DNA of 64,000 bases from Reyranella sp. (GTDB taxonomy: Bacteria > Pseudomonadota > Alphaproteobacteria > Reyranellales > Reyranellaceae). The first letter of the stretch is position 1. Every line of letters begins with the position of its first letter. The stretch is from positions 62,001 through 126,000 of the forward strand of contig NZ_JAFKJN010000018.1 of the NCBI RefSeq assembly GCF_017305915.1, written 5' to 3'. The notes under the pieces were generated by a model. That model was not told the DNA's origin, made no database searches, and saw nothing but the letters and a program-made list of their open reading frames with translations. Positions 1 to 7,847 of the stretch are shown here, piece after piece. The position numbers and the translations under genes are program-made.

Positions 1-188
1 GACAGCAGCACGCCCGCCGCCTGCGCCACGAACGAGGCCTGCGGCATCAGGTACTGGGTCATGAAGCCCCACATCACCATCTGCACCGCCGGCCAATAGA
101 TCGAATCGACCAGCCGCATCACCGAGCTGCGCCAGATGTTGATGTGGCGCAGCACCAGCGCCCAGATGCGGTTCAGGGAGCCGCTCAT
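1..188 (-). CDS. ABC-2 type exporter permease, N-terminal part (cut by window edge)
   Basis: Reading left from ATG at 188, the frame stays open to the window edge and gives about 62 residues. The start MSGSLNRIWALVLRH is followed by a hydrophobic stretch containing YWPAVQMVMWGFMTQYL. That pattern (short cytosolic arm, then first membrane span with a W/P-rich entry) is typical of ABC-2 family permeases. The start codon overlaps the stop of the upstream ATPase gene (ATGA), so the two are translationally coupled and should form one exporter. The substrate cannot be told. The family call rests on a short fragment plus the neighbour. Confidence 0.72.
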   Translation of the reverse strand, partial: MSGSLNRIWALVLRHINIWRSSVMRLVDSIYWPAVQMVMWGFMTQYLMPQASFVAQAAGVLL

Positions 189-955
189 GGCGTCGCGCCT
201 TTCTTGAGAGCGTCGAGCCCGCGGCCGCGGCCGCGCGCCATGTCGAGGAAGACCTCCTCCATGTCCTCGCGGCCGAAGCGCTCGATCAGCTCGCGCGGGG
301 AGCCGCGATCGAAGACGCGGCCGGCCTGCAGCAGGATGACGTCGTCGCACAGCCGCTCGACCTCGCCCATGTTGTGCGAGGCGAGCAGGATCGTGGCGTG
401 GGTCTCGGCCTGGTAGTCCTTGAGGTAGCCGCGCACCCAGTCGGCGGTGTCGGGATCGAGCGACGCCGTCGGCTCGTCGAGCAGCAGCACGCTCGGTCGG
501 TTGATCAGCGCCTTGGCCAGCGCCACGCGCGTCTTCTGGCCGGCCGACAGCTTGCCCGCCGGGCGTTCGAGGAACGGCGCGATCTGCATGTGACCGGCGA
601 TCTCCTCGATCCGCGCGTCGAGGTTCCTCACGCCGTAGAGGCGGCCGTAGAAGGCGAGGTTCTGGCGCACCGTCAGGCGATGCGGCAGGTCGACATAGGG
701 CGACGAGAAGTTCATGCGCGGCAGCGCGGCGTAGCGACGGCGCTTCATGTCGATGCCGAGCACGAAGAGCTCGCCCGCCGTCGGCTCGAGCAGGCCGAGC
801 AGCATGGCGATGGTCGTGGTCTTGCCGGCGCCGTTGCCGCCCAGCAGGCCGAGCACGGCGCCCGGCGCGGCGCCAAAGGTCAGATCGTCTACGGCGACGA
901 TCTCGCCGTACACCTTGCGCAGGTGCCGGACCTCAATGGAAGGAGACTGGACCAT
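185..955 (-). CDS. ABC transporter ATP-binding protein (ABC-2 exporter partner)
   Basis: 256-residue nucleotide-binding subunit that would power the membrane permease encoded immediately downstream. Walker A GGNGAGKTT lies at about residues 39-47, the signature LSAGQ near 137, and Walker B with D-loop (LLLLDEPTASLDP-like) near 158-170. The H-switch is in LLASHNMGEVERL. The C-terminal tail is basic and short, as in DrrA/NodI-type exporters of drugs, polyketides or polysaccharides. Overlap ATGA with the permease start argues for one operon. The cargo is unknown. The start at 955 leaves only 7 bases to the stop of the aminotransferase gene upstream on the same strand. Confidence 0.9.
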   Translation of the reverse strand: MVQSPSIEVRHLRKVYGEIVAVDDLTFGAAPGAVLGLLGGNGAGKTTTIAMLLGLLEPTAGELFVLGIDMKRRRYAALPRMNFSSPYVDLPHRLTVRQNLAFYGRLYGVRNLDARIEEIAGHMQIAPFLERPAGKLSAGQKTRVALAKALINRPSVLLLDEPTASLDPDTADWVRGYLKDYQAETHATILLASHNMGEVERLCDDVILLQAGRVFDRGSPRELIERFGREDMEEVFLDMARGRGRGLDALKKGATP

Positions 956-962
956 CGCCGCA

Positions 963-2162
963 TCATAGCGCCTTGATCGCCGCTTCGATGCGATCGAGGC
1001 CCTTGCTCAGCCGCTCTGCACCCGAGGCAAAGCAGAGCCGGATGTTGCCCTGCCCGCCTGCGGCGAAGGCCTCGCCCGGCGCGAGGCCGACCTTGTATTC
1101 CTTCGCGAGCTTCTTGCAGAACGCCATGGTGTCGCTGACGCCGTCGACCGAGAAGAAGTTGTAGAAGGCCGCCTCGGGCCGCGCGATGGTCACGCGCGGA
1201 TTGGCCGACAGGCGCTGGAACACCAGCTCGCGGCCGGCGCGGCAGCGCTCCACCATCCGCCTGATGAAGTCCTCGCCCTGCTCGATCGCCGCGATCGCCC
1301 CGCGCTGCAGGAACGCGGGGATGCCCGAGGTGTTGATCTGCACCAGCTTGGCCATCTGGTCGCCCAGCGCCGCCGGATGGGTCAGCCAGCCGATGCGCCA
1401 GCCGGTCATCGCCCACGGCTTGGAGAAGCTGTTCAGCACCAGCAGCGCGTCGTCCGCCGTCGCGTGGTCGAGGAACGACGGCGCGACGGCATGATCGTAG
1501 ATCAGCCGGGCATAGACCTCGTCGGCCATGATCCAGATGCCGCGCTGGCGGGTGAAGTCGAGCAAGGCGCGCTGCTGATCGGAGGTCATGGTCCAGCCGG
1601 TCGGATTGCCCGGCGAGTTGACGAAGATCGCTCGCGTGCAGTCGTCGACCGCGTCGAAGATCTTCTGGAGGTCGAGCGAGAACACGCCGTCCTCGCTGCG
1701 GTCGAGCGCCACGTAGCGGGGCTCTCCGCGCACCAGCTTCGTCGCCGAGCTGATGTTCGGCCAGATCGGCGAGACGATCACGATGTTGTCGCCCGGATCG
1801 AGCAGCAGCTGGCAGCTCAGCAGGATCGCCTGCATGCCGCCGGTCGTCACCGAGATGCGCTCGGCGCCGCACTTGATGCCGTACAGCCGCTCGGTATAGG
1901 CCGACAAAGCCGCGCGCAGCTCGGGCAGGCCGCGCTGCCAGGTGTAGAAGGTCTCGCCCGCCTTCAGCCCCCGCTCGGCCGCCTGCTTGACGAAATCCGG
2001 CGTCACCAGGTCGCCTTCGCCGAACCACAGCGGCACGACGTCGGGGTCGCCGAACACCGTCATGGCGACCTCGGAGATGCCAGTCTCCTGGAGGTCGCGC
2101 GCGACGGCGCGGCTGAGCGACGCCCGCAGCCCGGGGGGCAGGAAACGCGGATCGGAGTGCAT
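963..2162 (-). CDS. PLP-dependent class I/II aminotransferase (aspartate/tyrosine aminotransferase-like)
   Basis: 399-residue fold-type I aminotransferase, cytosolic, moving an amino group between an amino acid and a 2-oxo acid through pyridoxal phosphate. Visible motifs are NSPGNPTGW at about 182-190, the cofactor aspartate in MADEVYARL (D214), and the Schiff-base lysine in SFSKPWAMTGWRIGW (K248), followed by the substrate-carboxylate arginine of the WRIGW motif. Length matches the AspC/Iγ subgroup. It lies just upstream of the ABC-2 ATPase on the same strand, but the two need not share a function. Substrate specificity cannot be read from sequence alone. Confidence 0.9.
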   Translation of the reverse strand: MHSDPRFLPPGLRASLSRAVARDLQETGISEVAMTVFGDPDVVPLWFGEGDLVTPDFVKQAAERGLKAGETFYTWQRGLPELRAALSAYTERLYGIKCGAERISVTTGGMQAILLSCQLLLDPGDNIVIVSPIWPNISSATKLVRGEPRYVALDRSEDGVFSLDLQKIFDAVDDCTRAIFVNSPGNPTGWTMTSDQQRALLDFTRQRGIWIMADEVYARLIYDHAVAPSFLDHATADDALLVLNSFSKPWAMTGWRIGWLTHPAALGDQMAKLVQINTSGIPAFLQRGAIAAIEQGEDFIRRMVERCRAGRELVFQRLSANPRVTIARPEAAFYNFFSVDGVSDTMAFCKKLAKEYKVGLAPGEAFAAGGQGNIRLCFASGAERLSKGLDRIEAAIKAL

Positions 2163-2272
2163 GCTCCGACCTACCGTATCGTGATCGGTTTCGCCAGCCG
2201 TCGCGGCCGGACTATTGTTGGCGGCGCGGCCAAGCCTGGCTTATCGTCTGGCCATTACCTCGGAGATCATCG

Positions 2273-2572
2273 ATGAAGCGCGCTCCAATCGCACTTGCCA
2301 TCGTCGTCGCCCCGATCGTCCTGGCCGTCGCCGGTTGTATCCATGTCGACGCCGTGGCCCAGATCCATGCCGGCATGGACCGTAGCCAGGTCGCGACACT
2401 GATGGGACCGGCCGAAACGACCACCAGCACCGCCGGCCGCGAATGCGCCACCTACCTCGTCGCCAAGGATTTCTGGAGCCGGGTTCCCTGGAGCATGACC
2501 GACCGCTATTACGTCTGCTTCACCGACGGCAAGGTCGACACGTTCGGCAAGACCGACGAAAAGTCGGTCTGA
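2273..2572 (+). CDS. Small lipoprotein with SmpA/OmlA (BamE-like) fold
   Basis: 99 residues. The N-terminus is a lipoprotein signal: basic start, hydrophobic core, then lipobox VAGC with the lipidated cysteine near residue 22. After it comes IHAGMDRSQVATLMGPAE, which resembles the short helix plus GxP turn of the SmpA/OmlA family (the BamE fold), then a beta-rich part ending in FTDGKVDTFGK. The true BamE has other conserved residues, so this is probably a BamE-like small envelope lipoprotein rather than the assembly-machine subunit. Start ATG at 2273; the next gene begins 19 bases after its stop. Confidence 0.7.
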   Translation: MKRAPIALAIVVAPIVLAVAGCIHVDAVAQIHAGMDRSQVATLMGPAETTTSTAGRECATYLVAKDFWSRVPWSMTDRYYVCFTDGKVDTFGKTDEKSV

Positions 2573-2591
2573 GACGGATTCTGGATGGCGT

Positions 2592-3098
2592 ATGAAGTCA
2601 GCATGGATGGTATTGCTCAGCGTGGGGCTATGCCTCGCGAGCAGCGCGGCGGCCCAGCCGGCCCGTATCGATCGCATCACCATCGTCGAGGCGGGACTGC
2701 TCGAGGCCCGCAAGATCGACCAGGTGGCAACGCCCGGCACGGCGAGCGGCCACACCTCGGTCCTCGATTCGGTGGTGTTCTACGAATCGTCGCGGCGCGT
2801 GCCCGCGCGGATCGGCGTCCAGTTCGGTGTGCGCTATCGCATCACCGGCATGCCGTCCGGCCAGGAGGCGACAGTCCGCACCAAGTGGCTGGTCCCTGCG
2901 CCCGGCATGCGCAACCCGCTGACCGGCGTCGTCACCCGCGTCGACGAGGCCGACGAGACCGTGACCGTCGGCACCGACCGGCTGGCCGGCTACAAGTTCA
3001 GCCAAGCCTGGGAGGTCGTGCCCGGCCCATGGACCCTCGAGCTGTGGGCCGACGACCGCAAGCTCGGCAGCGTAACCTTCATCGTCGGCAACGATTGA
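2592..3098 (+). CDS. Exported DUF3859-like protein
   Basis: 168 residues with a Sec signal peptide (MKSAW, hydrophobic core, cleavage after SAAAQ near residue 22). The mature part is beta-rich and ends in SQAWEVVPGPWTLELWADDRKLGSVTF-type sequence with a GPW...LW..D motif, which resembles the DUF3859 family. No catalytic residues are recognisable, and the role is unknown. It sits between a small lipoprotein and an isochorismatase-like hydrolase on the same strand with short gaps, so the three may be co-transcribed. ATG 2592 is used because the signal peptide starts there. Confidence 0.6.
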   Translation: MKSAWMVLLSVGLCLASSAAAQPARIDRITIVEAGLLEARKIDQVATPGTASGHTSVLDSVVFYESSRRVPARIGVQFGVRYRITGMPSGQEATVRTKWLVPAPGMRNPLTGVVTRVDEADETVTVGTDRLAGYKFSQAWEVVPGPWTLELWADDRKLGSVTFIVGND

Positions 3099-3105
3099 GG
3101 CTGAT

Positions 3106-3741
3106 ATGAACGACGACTACGAGCGGCGCAGCTACGGCGCCATCCCGGTCGGTACCGGCGAGAAGCCGGGCATCGTGGTCGTCGACTTCCAGCTCGGCTT
3201 CACCGATCCGCAGTACCCGCTGGGCGGCGCACCGCTGGTCATGCGCGCGCTCGAGAACACCGCGAAGCTGCTCACGGTCGCGCGCCGGCACGGCGTACCG
3301 GTGGCGGTGTGCAACACCGCCTATCTCAACGAGCGCGAGATGCCCTACTGGAAGATCACCGCGGTGCGCGAGACCTTCCTGCACAGCCATCCCAGCACGA
3401 AGCTCGATCCGCGCATCTACGAGCCCGCCTACGACCTGCAGGTGACCAAGAAGGGCCCGTCGATCTTCTTCGAGACCGGCGTCGCCAACTACTTCGCCAA
3501 GGAGCGGGTCGACACGGTGATCGTCACCGGCTGCAACACCTCGGGCTGCATCCGCGGCACCGCGCTCGACAGCTTCAGCCTGCGCTACCGCACGCTGGTG
3601 CCGGAGGACTGCGTCGGCGACATCGAGGAGCAGCCGCATCGCGACAACCTGCGCGACATCGGCCGGCGCTACGTCGACGTCGTCGATCTCGCCTACTGCA
3701 CTGACTATCTGGAGAGCTGGGCGCGGCGCAATAACCGCTGA
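3106..3741 (+). CDS. Isochorismatase-family cysteine hydrolase (N-carbamoylsarcosine amidase-like)
   Basis: 211-residue cytosolic hydrolase of the isochorismatase-like fold. The catalytic triad can be seen: aspartate in VVVDFQLGF (D27), lysine in KKGPSIFFETG (K115/K116), and nucleophile cysteine in TSGCIRGTA (C148). The pattern TGCNTSGCIR with flanking cysteines is closer to N-carbamoylsarcosine amidase and related amidases than to true isochorismatase or nicotinamidase. The likely reaction is hydrolysis of a carbamoyl or amide bond, but the substrate is unknown. Interestingly, a hydantoin/carbamoyl catabolic block lies 11 kb away. Starts 7 bases after the DUF3859-like gene. Confidence 0.82.
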   Translation: MNDDYERRSYGAIPVGTGEKPGIVVVDFQLGFTDPQYPLGGAPLVMRALENTAKLLTVARRHGVPVAVCNTAYLNEREMPYWKITAVRETFLHSHPSTKLDPRIYEPAYDLQVTKKGPSIFFETGVANYFAKERVDTVIVTGCNTSGCIRGTALDSFSLRYRTLVPEDCVGDIEEQPHRDNLRDIGRRYVDVVDLAYCTDYLESWARRNNR

Positions 3742-3761
3742 GCTGCAGCGAAAGGGGGAGC

Positions 3762-4373
3762 ATGAGCAAGATATCGGCCGCCGGCAGCCTGCTGCTGGCG
3801 CTCCTCGCCGCGCCGGTGTGGGGGCAGACCTATGAGCAGCAGTTCGACCTCTGCGCCAAGGGCAGCACGCCCGAGCAGAAGATCCAGGCCTGCAGCGCGG
3901 TGATCGCCGCCAACCGCGAGCCCGCGGACGCGATGGCGAGGATCTACTTCACGCGCGGCCTGATGCATCGCCGGTTGGGTCAGAACGATGCGGCGCTGAA
4001 GGACTACAACCAGTCGCTGCGGCTCGCCCCCAGTTCGGATGTCTACAACTCGCGCTGCTACCTGTTCGCGATCACCAACCGCCTGCAGGATGCGCTCAAG
4101 GACTGCAACGAAGCGCTGCGGCTCAATCCGCGCAACCAGTATGCCTACGACAGTCGCGGCTTCGCCTATCTCAAGCTCGGCATGCTCGATGCGGCGGTCG
4201 CCGACTACGATGCGGCGCTGGCGATCGAGCCCGGCCGCCCCTACTCCATGGCCGGCCGCGGCTTCGCCCGCCGCCGCAAGGGCGACGTCGCCGGCGGGGA
4301 AGCCGACCTTGCCGCAGCGCGCGCCCAAGTTCCCGGCATCGTCGAGGAACTCGCCCGTTATGGCGTGAAGTAG
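3762..4373 (+). CDS. Exported tetratricopeptide repeat protein
   Basis: 203 residues. A signal peptide (MSKISAAGSLLLALLAAPVWGQ) is followed by at least three TPR units with the usual spacing of small and aromatic residues, for example YFTRGLMHRRLGQNDAALKDYNQ, then DALKDCNEALRLNPRNQYAY, then GFAYLKLGMLDAAVADYDAAL. TPR arrays mediate protein-protein contacts; here in the periplasm by inference from the signal. No other domain is visible. A good ribosome-binding sequence (GGGGGAG) precedes ATG 3762. Its stop abuts a palindromic intergenic repeat, and the MORN gene beyond is convergent. Confidence 0.82.
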   Translation: MSKISAAGSLLLALLAAPVWGQTYEQQFDLCAKGSTPEQKIQACSAVIAANREPADAMARIYFTRGLMHRRLGQNDAALKDYNQSLRLAPSSDVYNSRCYLFAITNRLQDALKDCNEALRLNPRNQYAYDSRGFAYLKLGMLDAAVADYDAALAIEPGRPYSMAGRGFARRRKGDVAGGEADLAAARAQVPGIVEELARYGVK

Positions 4374-4376
4374 GCG

Positions 4377-4458
4377 CTAGAGCGATTTCCGAGCAGATGG
4401 AACCGCTCGCGGTTCCATCTGCTCGGAAATGCGCGCACGGGGGTTGTTGTTGCTCTAG
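4377..4458. repeat. CTAGAGC-bounded intergenic palindromic element, copy 1
   Basis: An 82-base element with ends CTAGAGC and GCTCTAG. Inside is a long hairpin: ATTTCCGAGCAGATGGAACC-type arm at 4384-4405, a loop CTCG, and its perfect complement up to 4429. A side block follows, GCGCGCACGGGGGTTGTTGTTGC. The same side block and related palindrome recur at 29511-29637, and a short form occurs at 50484-50509. The element lies between two convergent genes and its CTAG supplies the stop codon of the MORN gene. It could act as a bidirectional terminator or be a small non-autonomous mobile repeat. Confidence 0.85.
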
Positions 4459-5039
4459 AAAGCGGGCTCGCCCTTGCGCTGGACCTGCGCGGCAACACCC
4501 GCGCCGGTGCAGGTGCTGCGCTCGACACCGATCGCCACGACCTTGCTGTCCTTGCTGAAGCAGCCGTTCTTCCAGGTGCCGGAGAAGCTCTCGCCGAGCA
4601 GCGTCGCCGTGCCGGAGCCGTTGGGCACGTCGTTGGCGTAGTGGCCCTCGAAGCTCGCCTCGGGCGTCCAGATATAGCGGCCGAAGCCCTCGCGCTTGCC
4701 GCCGCGGAAGGTGCCTTCGAAGCGATCGATCGCCTGGCCGTGCTCGGTCCATTGCACGACGCCACGGCCTTCCTTCTTGCCGCCCGGGCAGCTGCCGCTC
4801 CAGACCGCGCGATCCTTGGGATCGGGATGCCAATCCCACATCCGGCAGCCCGACCGGGTATCGAGCAGCCAGTCGCCGTCATCACACGGTTGTGTCCAGC
4901 TGATCTGCAGGGAGTCGGGTTCTTCGGACAGGCAGTCGGGCTGCGCCGACGTCGCCGCGACCTGTTGAGCGGAGACGGTTGTGCCTGCCAATTGCGTCGC
5001 CGCAATCGACAACACCAAGGCGTAGTTGGAGAACCGCAT
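4455..5039 (-). CDS. Exported MORN-repeat protein
   Basis: 194 residues with a signal peptide (MRFSNYALVLSIAATQLAGTTVSAQ). The central part has MORN-type repeats: GVVQWTEHGQAIDRFEGTFRG, then GFGRYIWTPEASFEGHYAND, then GSGTATLLGESFSGTWKNG, each about 22 residues with the usual G.G.....G..Y.G.F pattern. MORN arrays fold as beta-hairpins that often bind lipid or partner proteins. Paired cysteines around residues 37, 56, 67 and 84 suggest disulfides in the periplasm. The C-terminus ends at a TAG that lies inside the neighbouring repeat element, so the native end may have been altered by that insertion. Confidence 0.72.
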   Translation of the reverse strand: MRFSNYALVLSIAATQLAGTTVSAQQVAATSAQPDCLSEEPDSLQISWTQPCDDGDWLLDTRSGCRMWDWHPDPKDRAVWSGSCPGGKKEGRGVVQWTEHGQAIDRFEGTFRGGKREGFGRYIWTPEASFEGHYANDVPNGSGTATLLGESFSGTWKNGCFSKDSKVVAIGVERSTCTGAGVAAQVQRKGEPAF

Positions 5040-5119
5040 ACCCCTCCGACCCCCTCAAGCCGGTATGGAACAAAACGTCGCCAACACGATAAAGTTGCGA
5101 AACTTTGCGGGAGTTTCCG

Positions 5120-5686
5120 ATGTCGATCCTGATCGCAGGGCTCGTGCTCTTTCTTGGCGTGCACACCTTCACGACGCTGCGCGACGCCCGCGCGACCGCG
5201 ATCGGACGGCTCGGCGGAGGTCCCTACAAGGGCTTGTATTCGCTGGTCTCGGCGGCGGGCCTCGTGCTGATCGTCTGGGGCTTCGGCCGCTATCGCAGCG
5301 GCGGATACATTGCGGTGTGGGACCCGCCGCAGGTGCTGCATCCAGTTGCGCTCGTCCTGATGTGGTTTGCCTTCGTGGCGCTCGCTGCCGCCTATTCGCC
5401 GGCCGGCAAGATCAAGGGCGTGCTGCGTCATCCGATGCTGGTCGCCATCAAGGCGTGGGCGCTGGCGCATCTGCTGGTCAACGGCGATCTCGGCTCGCTG
5501 ATCCTGTTCAGCGCTTTCCTCGCCTGGGCCGTCTATGACCGCATCGCCGTCAAGCGCCGCGGCGATGCCGGCGCACCATCATCCGGCGTCACTGCCGGCG
5601 ATGCGGTTTCGCTGGTCGTTGGCAGCGCAGCGTACGCGGCGATGTTCTGGTTGCATCCCTGGTTGATCGGCGTTCCCATCGCCTGA
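5120..5686 (+). CDS. NnrU-family integral membrane protein
   Basis: 188 residues, mostly hydrophobic, with about five or six membrane spans (ILIAGLVLFLGVHTF; LVSAAGLVLIVWGFG; LHPVALVLMWFAFVALAAAY; AWALAHLLVNGDLGSLILFSAFLAW; C-terminal span). NnrU family features include the N-terminal GVHTF, RATAIGRLGGGPYKGLYSLVSAAGL and RHPMLVAIKAWALAHLLVNGDL. In other proteobacteria nnrU is linked to denitrification/NO metabolism, but no such genes are near here, so the role is open. ATG 5120 is preferred over TTG 5105 because GCGGGAG lies about 7 bases upstream of the ATG. Confidence 0.85.
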   Translation: MSILIAGLVLFLGVHTFTTLRDARATAIGRLGGGPYKGLYSLVSAAGLVLIVWGFGRYRSGGYIAVWDPPQVLHPVALVLMWFAFVALAAAYSPAGKIKGVLRHPMLVAIKAWALAHLLVNGDLGSLILFSAFLAWAVYDRIAVKRRGDAGAPSSGVTAGDAVSLVVGSAAYAAMFWLHPWLIGVPIA

Positions 5687-5786
5687 ACGAAAGCTCGCTG
5701 CCGAGCAGAAGCTCGGTCGAGCGCGCGCTCACGGTCATGAGCGAATGCGCACAGGCGCAGCGAGACCGTTTCAAGATGATGAAGTG

Positions 5787-6101
5787 ATGCATCGAAGCCA
5801 CAGGCTCCCGATATTCGCGTGGAGGAGCAACCGAGCCGATTGGCGTCCCGTTTTCTCTTCCGTGTCCCGTCAATTCAGTCTTGAGCACAGAGGTCGTGCC
5901 ATCGACGTGCTGGTCGAGCCCGTCGACGAGGCATGGGAGCTGTGGCTTTGCGAACACGGCCGTCGTCTCACTCTGGGCGGTACCGTGCCCATCGACGATG
6001 CGGTCGCCGCCTGGCGCGAGGGCAAAGACCCCGTGCTCCTGATGGTTGAGCGCATCCGCGCCCGCGTGGCCAGTGGCGAGCTCGATCTTGGCGATGGCTA
6101 G
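5787..6101 (+). CDS. Hypothetical protein, about 104 residues
   Basis: Unrecognised. The product is cytosolic-looking, with a small beta-rich front (FSLEHRGRAIDVLVEPVDEAWELWLCEHGRRL) and a helical tail (DDAVAAWREGKDPVLLMVERIRARV). Two in-frame ATGs are possible, 5787 and 5745. The later is chosen because the extra 14 residues of the longer form are low-quality, but neither has a clear ribosome-binding site. The gene ends three bases before the convergent receiver gene. It could be a regulator accessory or an orphan; there is no basis for a function. Confidence 0.5.
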   Translation: MHRSHRLPIFAWRSNRADWRPVFSSVSRQFSLEHRGRAIDVLVEPVDEAWELWLCEHGRRLTLGGTVPIDDAVAAWREGKDPVLLMVERIRARVASGELDLGDG

Positions 6102-6104
6102 ACG

Positions 6105-6500
6105 TCAGTTCGGCTGCTTCCCCGGCAGCATGCTGGCCAGGGCCGCGCACAGGGCGGCATCGTAGTAGGGCTTCGGCACCACCGGGCAATGACGATATTG
6201 CTCGGGAATCTCGGACGGGTTCTGTCCCGTCACGAACACGAACGGCACGCCGCGCTCGGTCAGGGCGTTGGCCACCGGATAGACCAGCTCACCCTGCAGG
6301 TTGATGTCGAGCAACGCGGCATCGACGGTCCGCCGCCCCAGTGTGGCGAGCGCAGCGTCGACCGACTGTGCGCAGTCGACGACCTCGTAGCCCGCCTGTT
6401 CGACGCAAAAGCCGATCGCCTCGCATAGCGCCGCGTCGTCCTCGACGATCAGCACGGCGAGTGGGCGGTTGGCACGATCGTGAGGAGTGTCGCCAAGCAT
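6105..6500 (-). CDS. Stand-alone response regulator receiver protein
   Basis: 131 residues consisting of one CheY-like receiver domain. The acidic pair is in VLIVEDDAAL (D21/D22), the phospho-acceptor aspartate is in ALLDINLQG (D65), the switch threonine is in FVFVTGQ, and the conserved lysine is in VVPKPY (K110). There is no output domain, so it probably works by protein contact or as a phosphate relay. No kinase is adjacent; the nearest is the hybrid kinase at 9.7-12 kb. Such single receivers are common downstream of HWE/HisKA kinases in alphaproteobacteria. Confidence 0.88.
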   Translation of the reverse strand: MLGDTPHDRANRPLAVLIVEDDAALCEAIGFCVEQAGYEVVDCAQSVDAALATLGRRTVDAALLDINLQGELVYPVANALTERGVPFVFVTGQNPSEIPEQYRHCPVVPKPYYDAALCAALASMLPGKQPN

Positions 6501-6630
6501 CGAGTTTCCTGCAGTCCCGGAGCGACTACGGCGAATCTGTTCGTAAACGCGCCCGGTCTCAAAATGTTGCGACTTGATCGCGCATCACGGTCGGACAATT
6601 GCGCGTCAGAGCACGCGGTCCGGCAGCCGG

Positions 6631-7596
6631 TCACTGCCCCGCCTTGATACCCGCGTCCTCGATCACCTTGCCCCATTTCGGGATGTCGTTGGCGATCGCC
6701 GCCTTCGTCTCCTCGCCCGTGCTGCCGACAGGCTCGAGGCCCATGACGGCGAATTTCTTCACCATTTCCGGGTCGGCCAGCACCTTCAGGGCCTCGGCCC
6801 GCACTTTATTGAGGATCGGCTTCGGCGTGCCCTTCGGCGCCAGCAGCGCGAACCACGAGGTCGCCTCGAAGCCAGGGAAGCCCGCCTCGACCAGGGTCGG
6901 CAGGTCCGATGCGTTAGGCGAACGCTTGAGCGCGGTCACCGCAAGGCCACGGACCCGGTTGTCGCGCACGAACGGCATCGCGGCACCGGCATTCTGGATG
7001 CCGACCGGCACGACGCCACTCATCGTGTCGGTGAGATTGGCGCCGCGATAGGGAATGTGCTCCATCTTGATGCCGGCCAGACGGCAGAACAGCTCGCCGG
7101 CCACGTGCTGCGGCGTGCCGACGCCGGGTGTGCCGTAGGAGAGCTTGCCGGGGTTGGCCTTGGCATAGGCGATCAGGTCGGCCAGCGACTTCACCGGCAG
7201 GTCGTTGTTTACGAAGATGACGCTCGGCATCACCAGGGTGGTGGTGATGTGCTCGAAGTCCTTCACCGGATCGAACGGCAGCTGCTGCATAGACGGCAGC
7301 ACGGTGATGGCGGCATTGCCGGCCCACATCAGCGCGTAGCCGTCCGGCGGCGCCTTCGCGACCTTGTCGGTGCCGATGGCGCCGGAATTACCGGCGACGT
7401 TGTCGACCACCACCGGCTGGCCCCAGGCCTCGCTGAACCTCTGGGCGAACATGCGGCCGGTGACGTCGGTGGCGCTGCCCGGCGTGAAGCCGACCACCAG
7501 CTTGATCGGCTTCTCCGGCCAGTTGGTTTGAGCGACCACCGGCTGGACCAGCAGCGCCAGCCCGATCGCGATCAGGGCCCGCACGAACACCTTCAT
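6631..7596 (-). CDS. Bug/TctC-family tripartite tricarboxylate-type solute receptor
   Basis: 321-residue periplasmic binding protein. The signal peptide (MKVFVRALIAIGLALLVQPVVAQ) is followed by WPEKPIKLVVGFTPGSATDVTGR, the N-terminal strand and Asp loop typical of Bug receptors. Later come AKANPGKLSYGTPGVGTPQH, HIPYRGAN and LVEAGFPGFEATSWFALLAP, all family hallmarks. It would present a small carboxylate or amide-bearing ligand to a TctAB-type membrane pair, but none is encoded in this window. The frame is open far upstream; ATG 7596 is chosen because it begins the signal peptide and follows AAAGGGAGGAAAG. Confidence 0.9.
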   Translation of the reverse strand: MKVFVRALIAIGLALLVQPVVAQTNWPEKPIKLVVGFTPGSATDVTGRMFAQRFSEAWGQPVVVDNVAGNSGAIGTDKVAKAPPDGYALMWAGNAAITVLPSMQQLPFDPVKDFEHITTTLVMPSVIFVNNDLPVKSLADLIAYAKANPGKLSYGTPGVGTPQHVAGELFCRLAGIKMEHIPYRGANLTDTMSGVVPVGIQNAGAAMPFVRDNRVRGLAVTALKRSPNASDLPTLVEAGFPGFEATSWFALLAPKGTPKPILNKVRAEALKVLADPEMVKKFAVMGLEPVGSTGEETKAAIANDIPKWGKVIEDAGIKAGQ

Positions 7597-7847
7597 CGAC
7601 TTTCCTCCCTTTGAGGCGAGGATAGCATGGCGTGCGCAATATGCCTGACCTGACCACCCCTCTTTCCGCATTCGTGACCCCTCCTGGCTACGATCGATCC
7701 GTTCGAGGCGGCACCGATCCGGCGCGCGGCGATCATCTCGGGCGCGGTGCTGGTGGGCTTCGCGCCGCCCGGCTCTCGAGCGCCGAGACGCTGATCGGCC
7801 TGCTCGGCGTCGCCGGCAGCGACGTGATCGGCCGCGAACCGCGTGCC

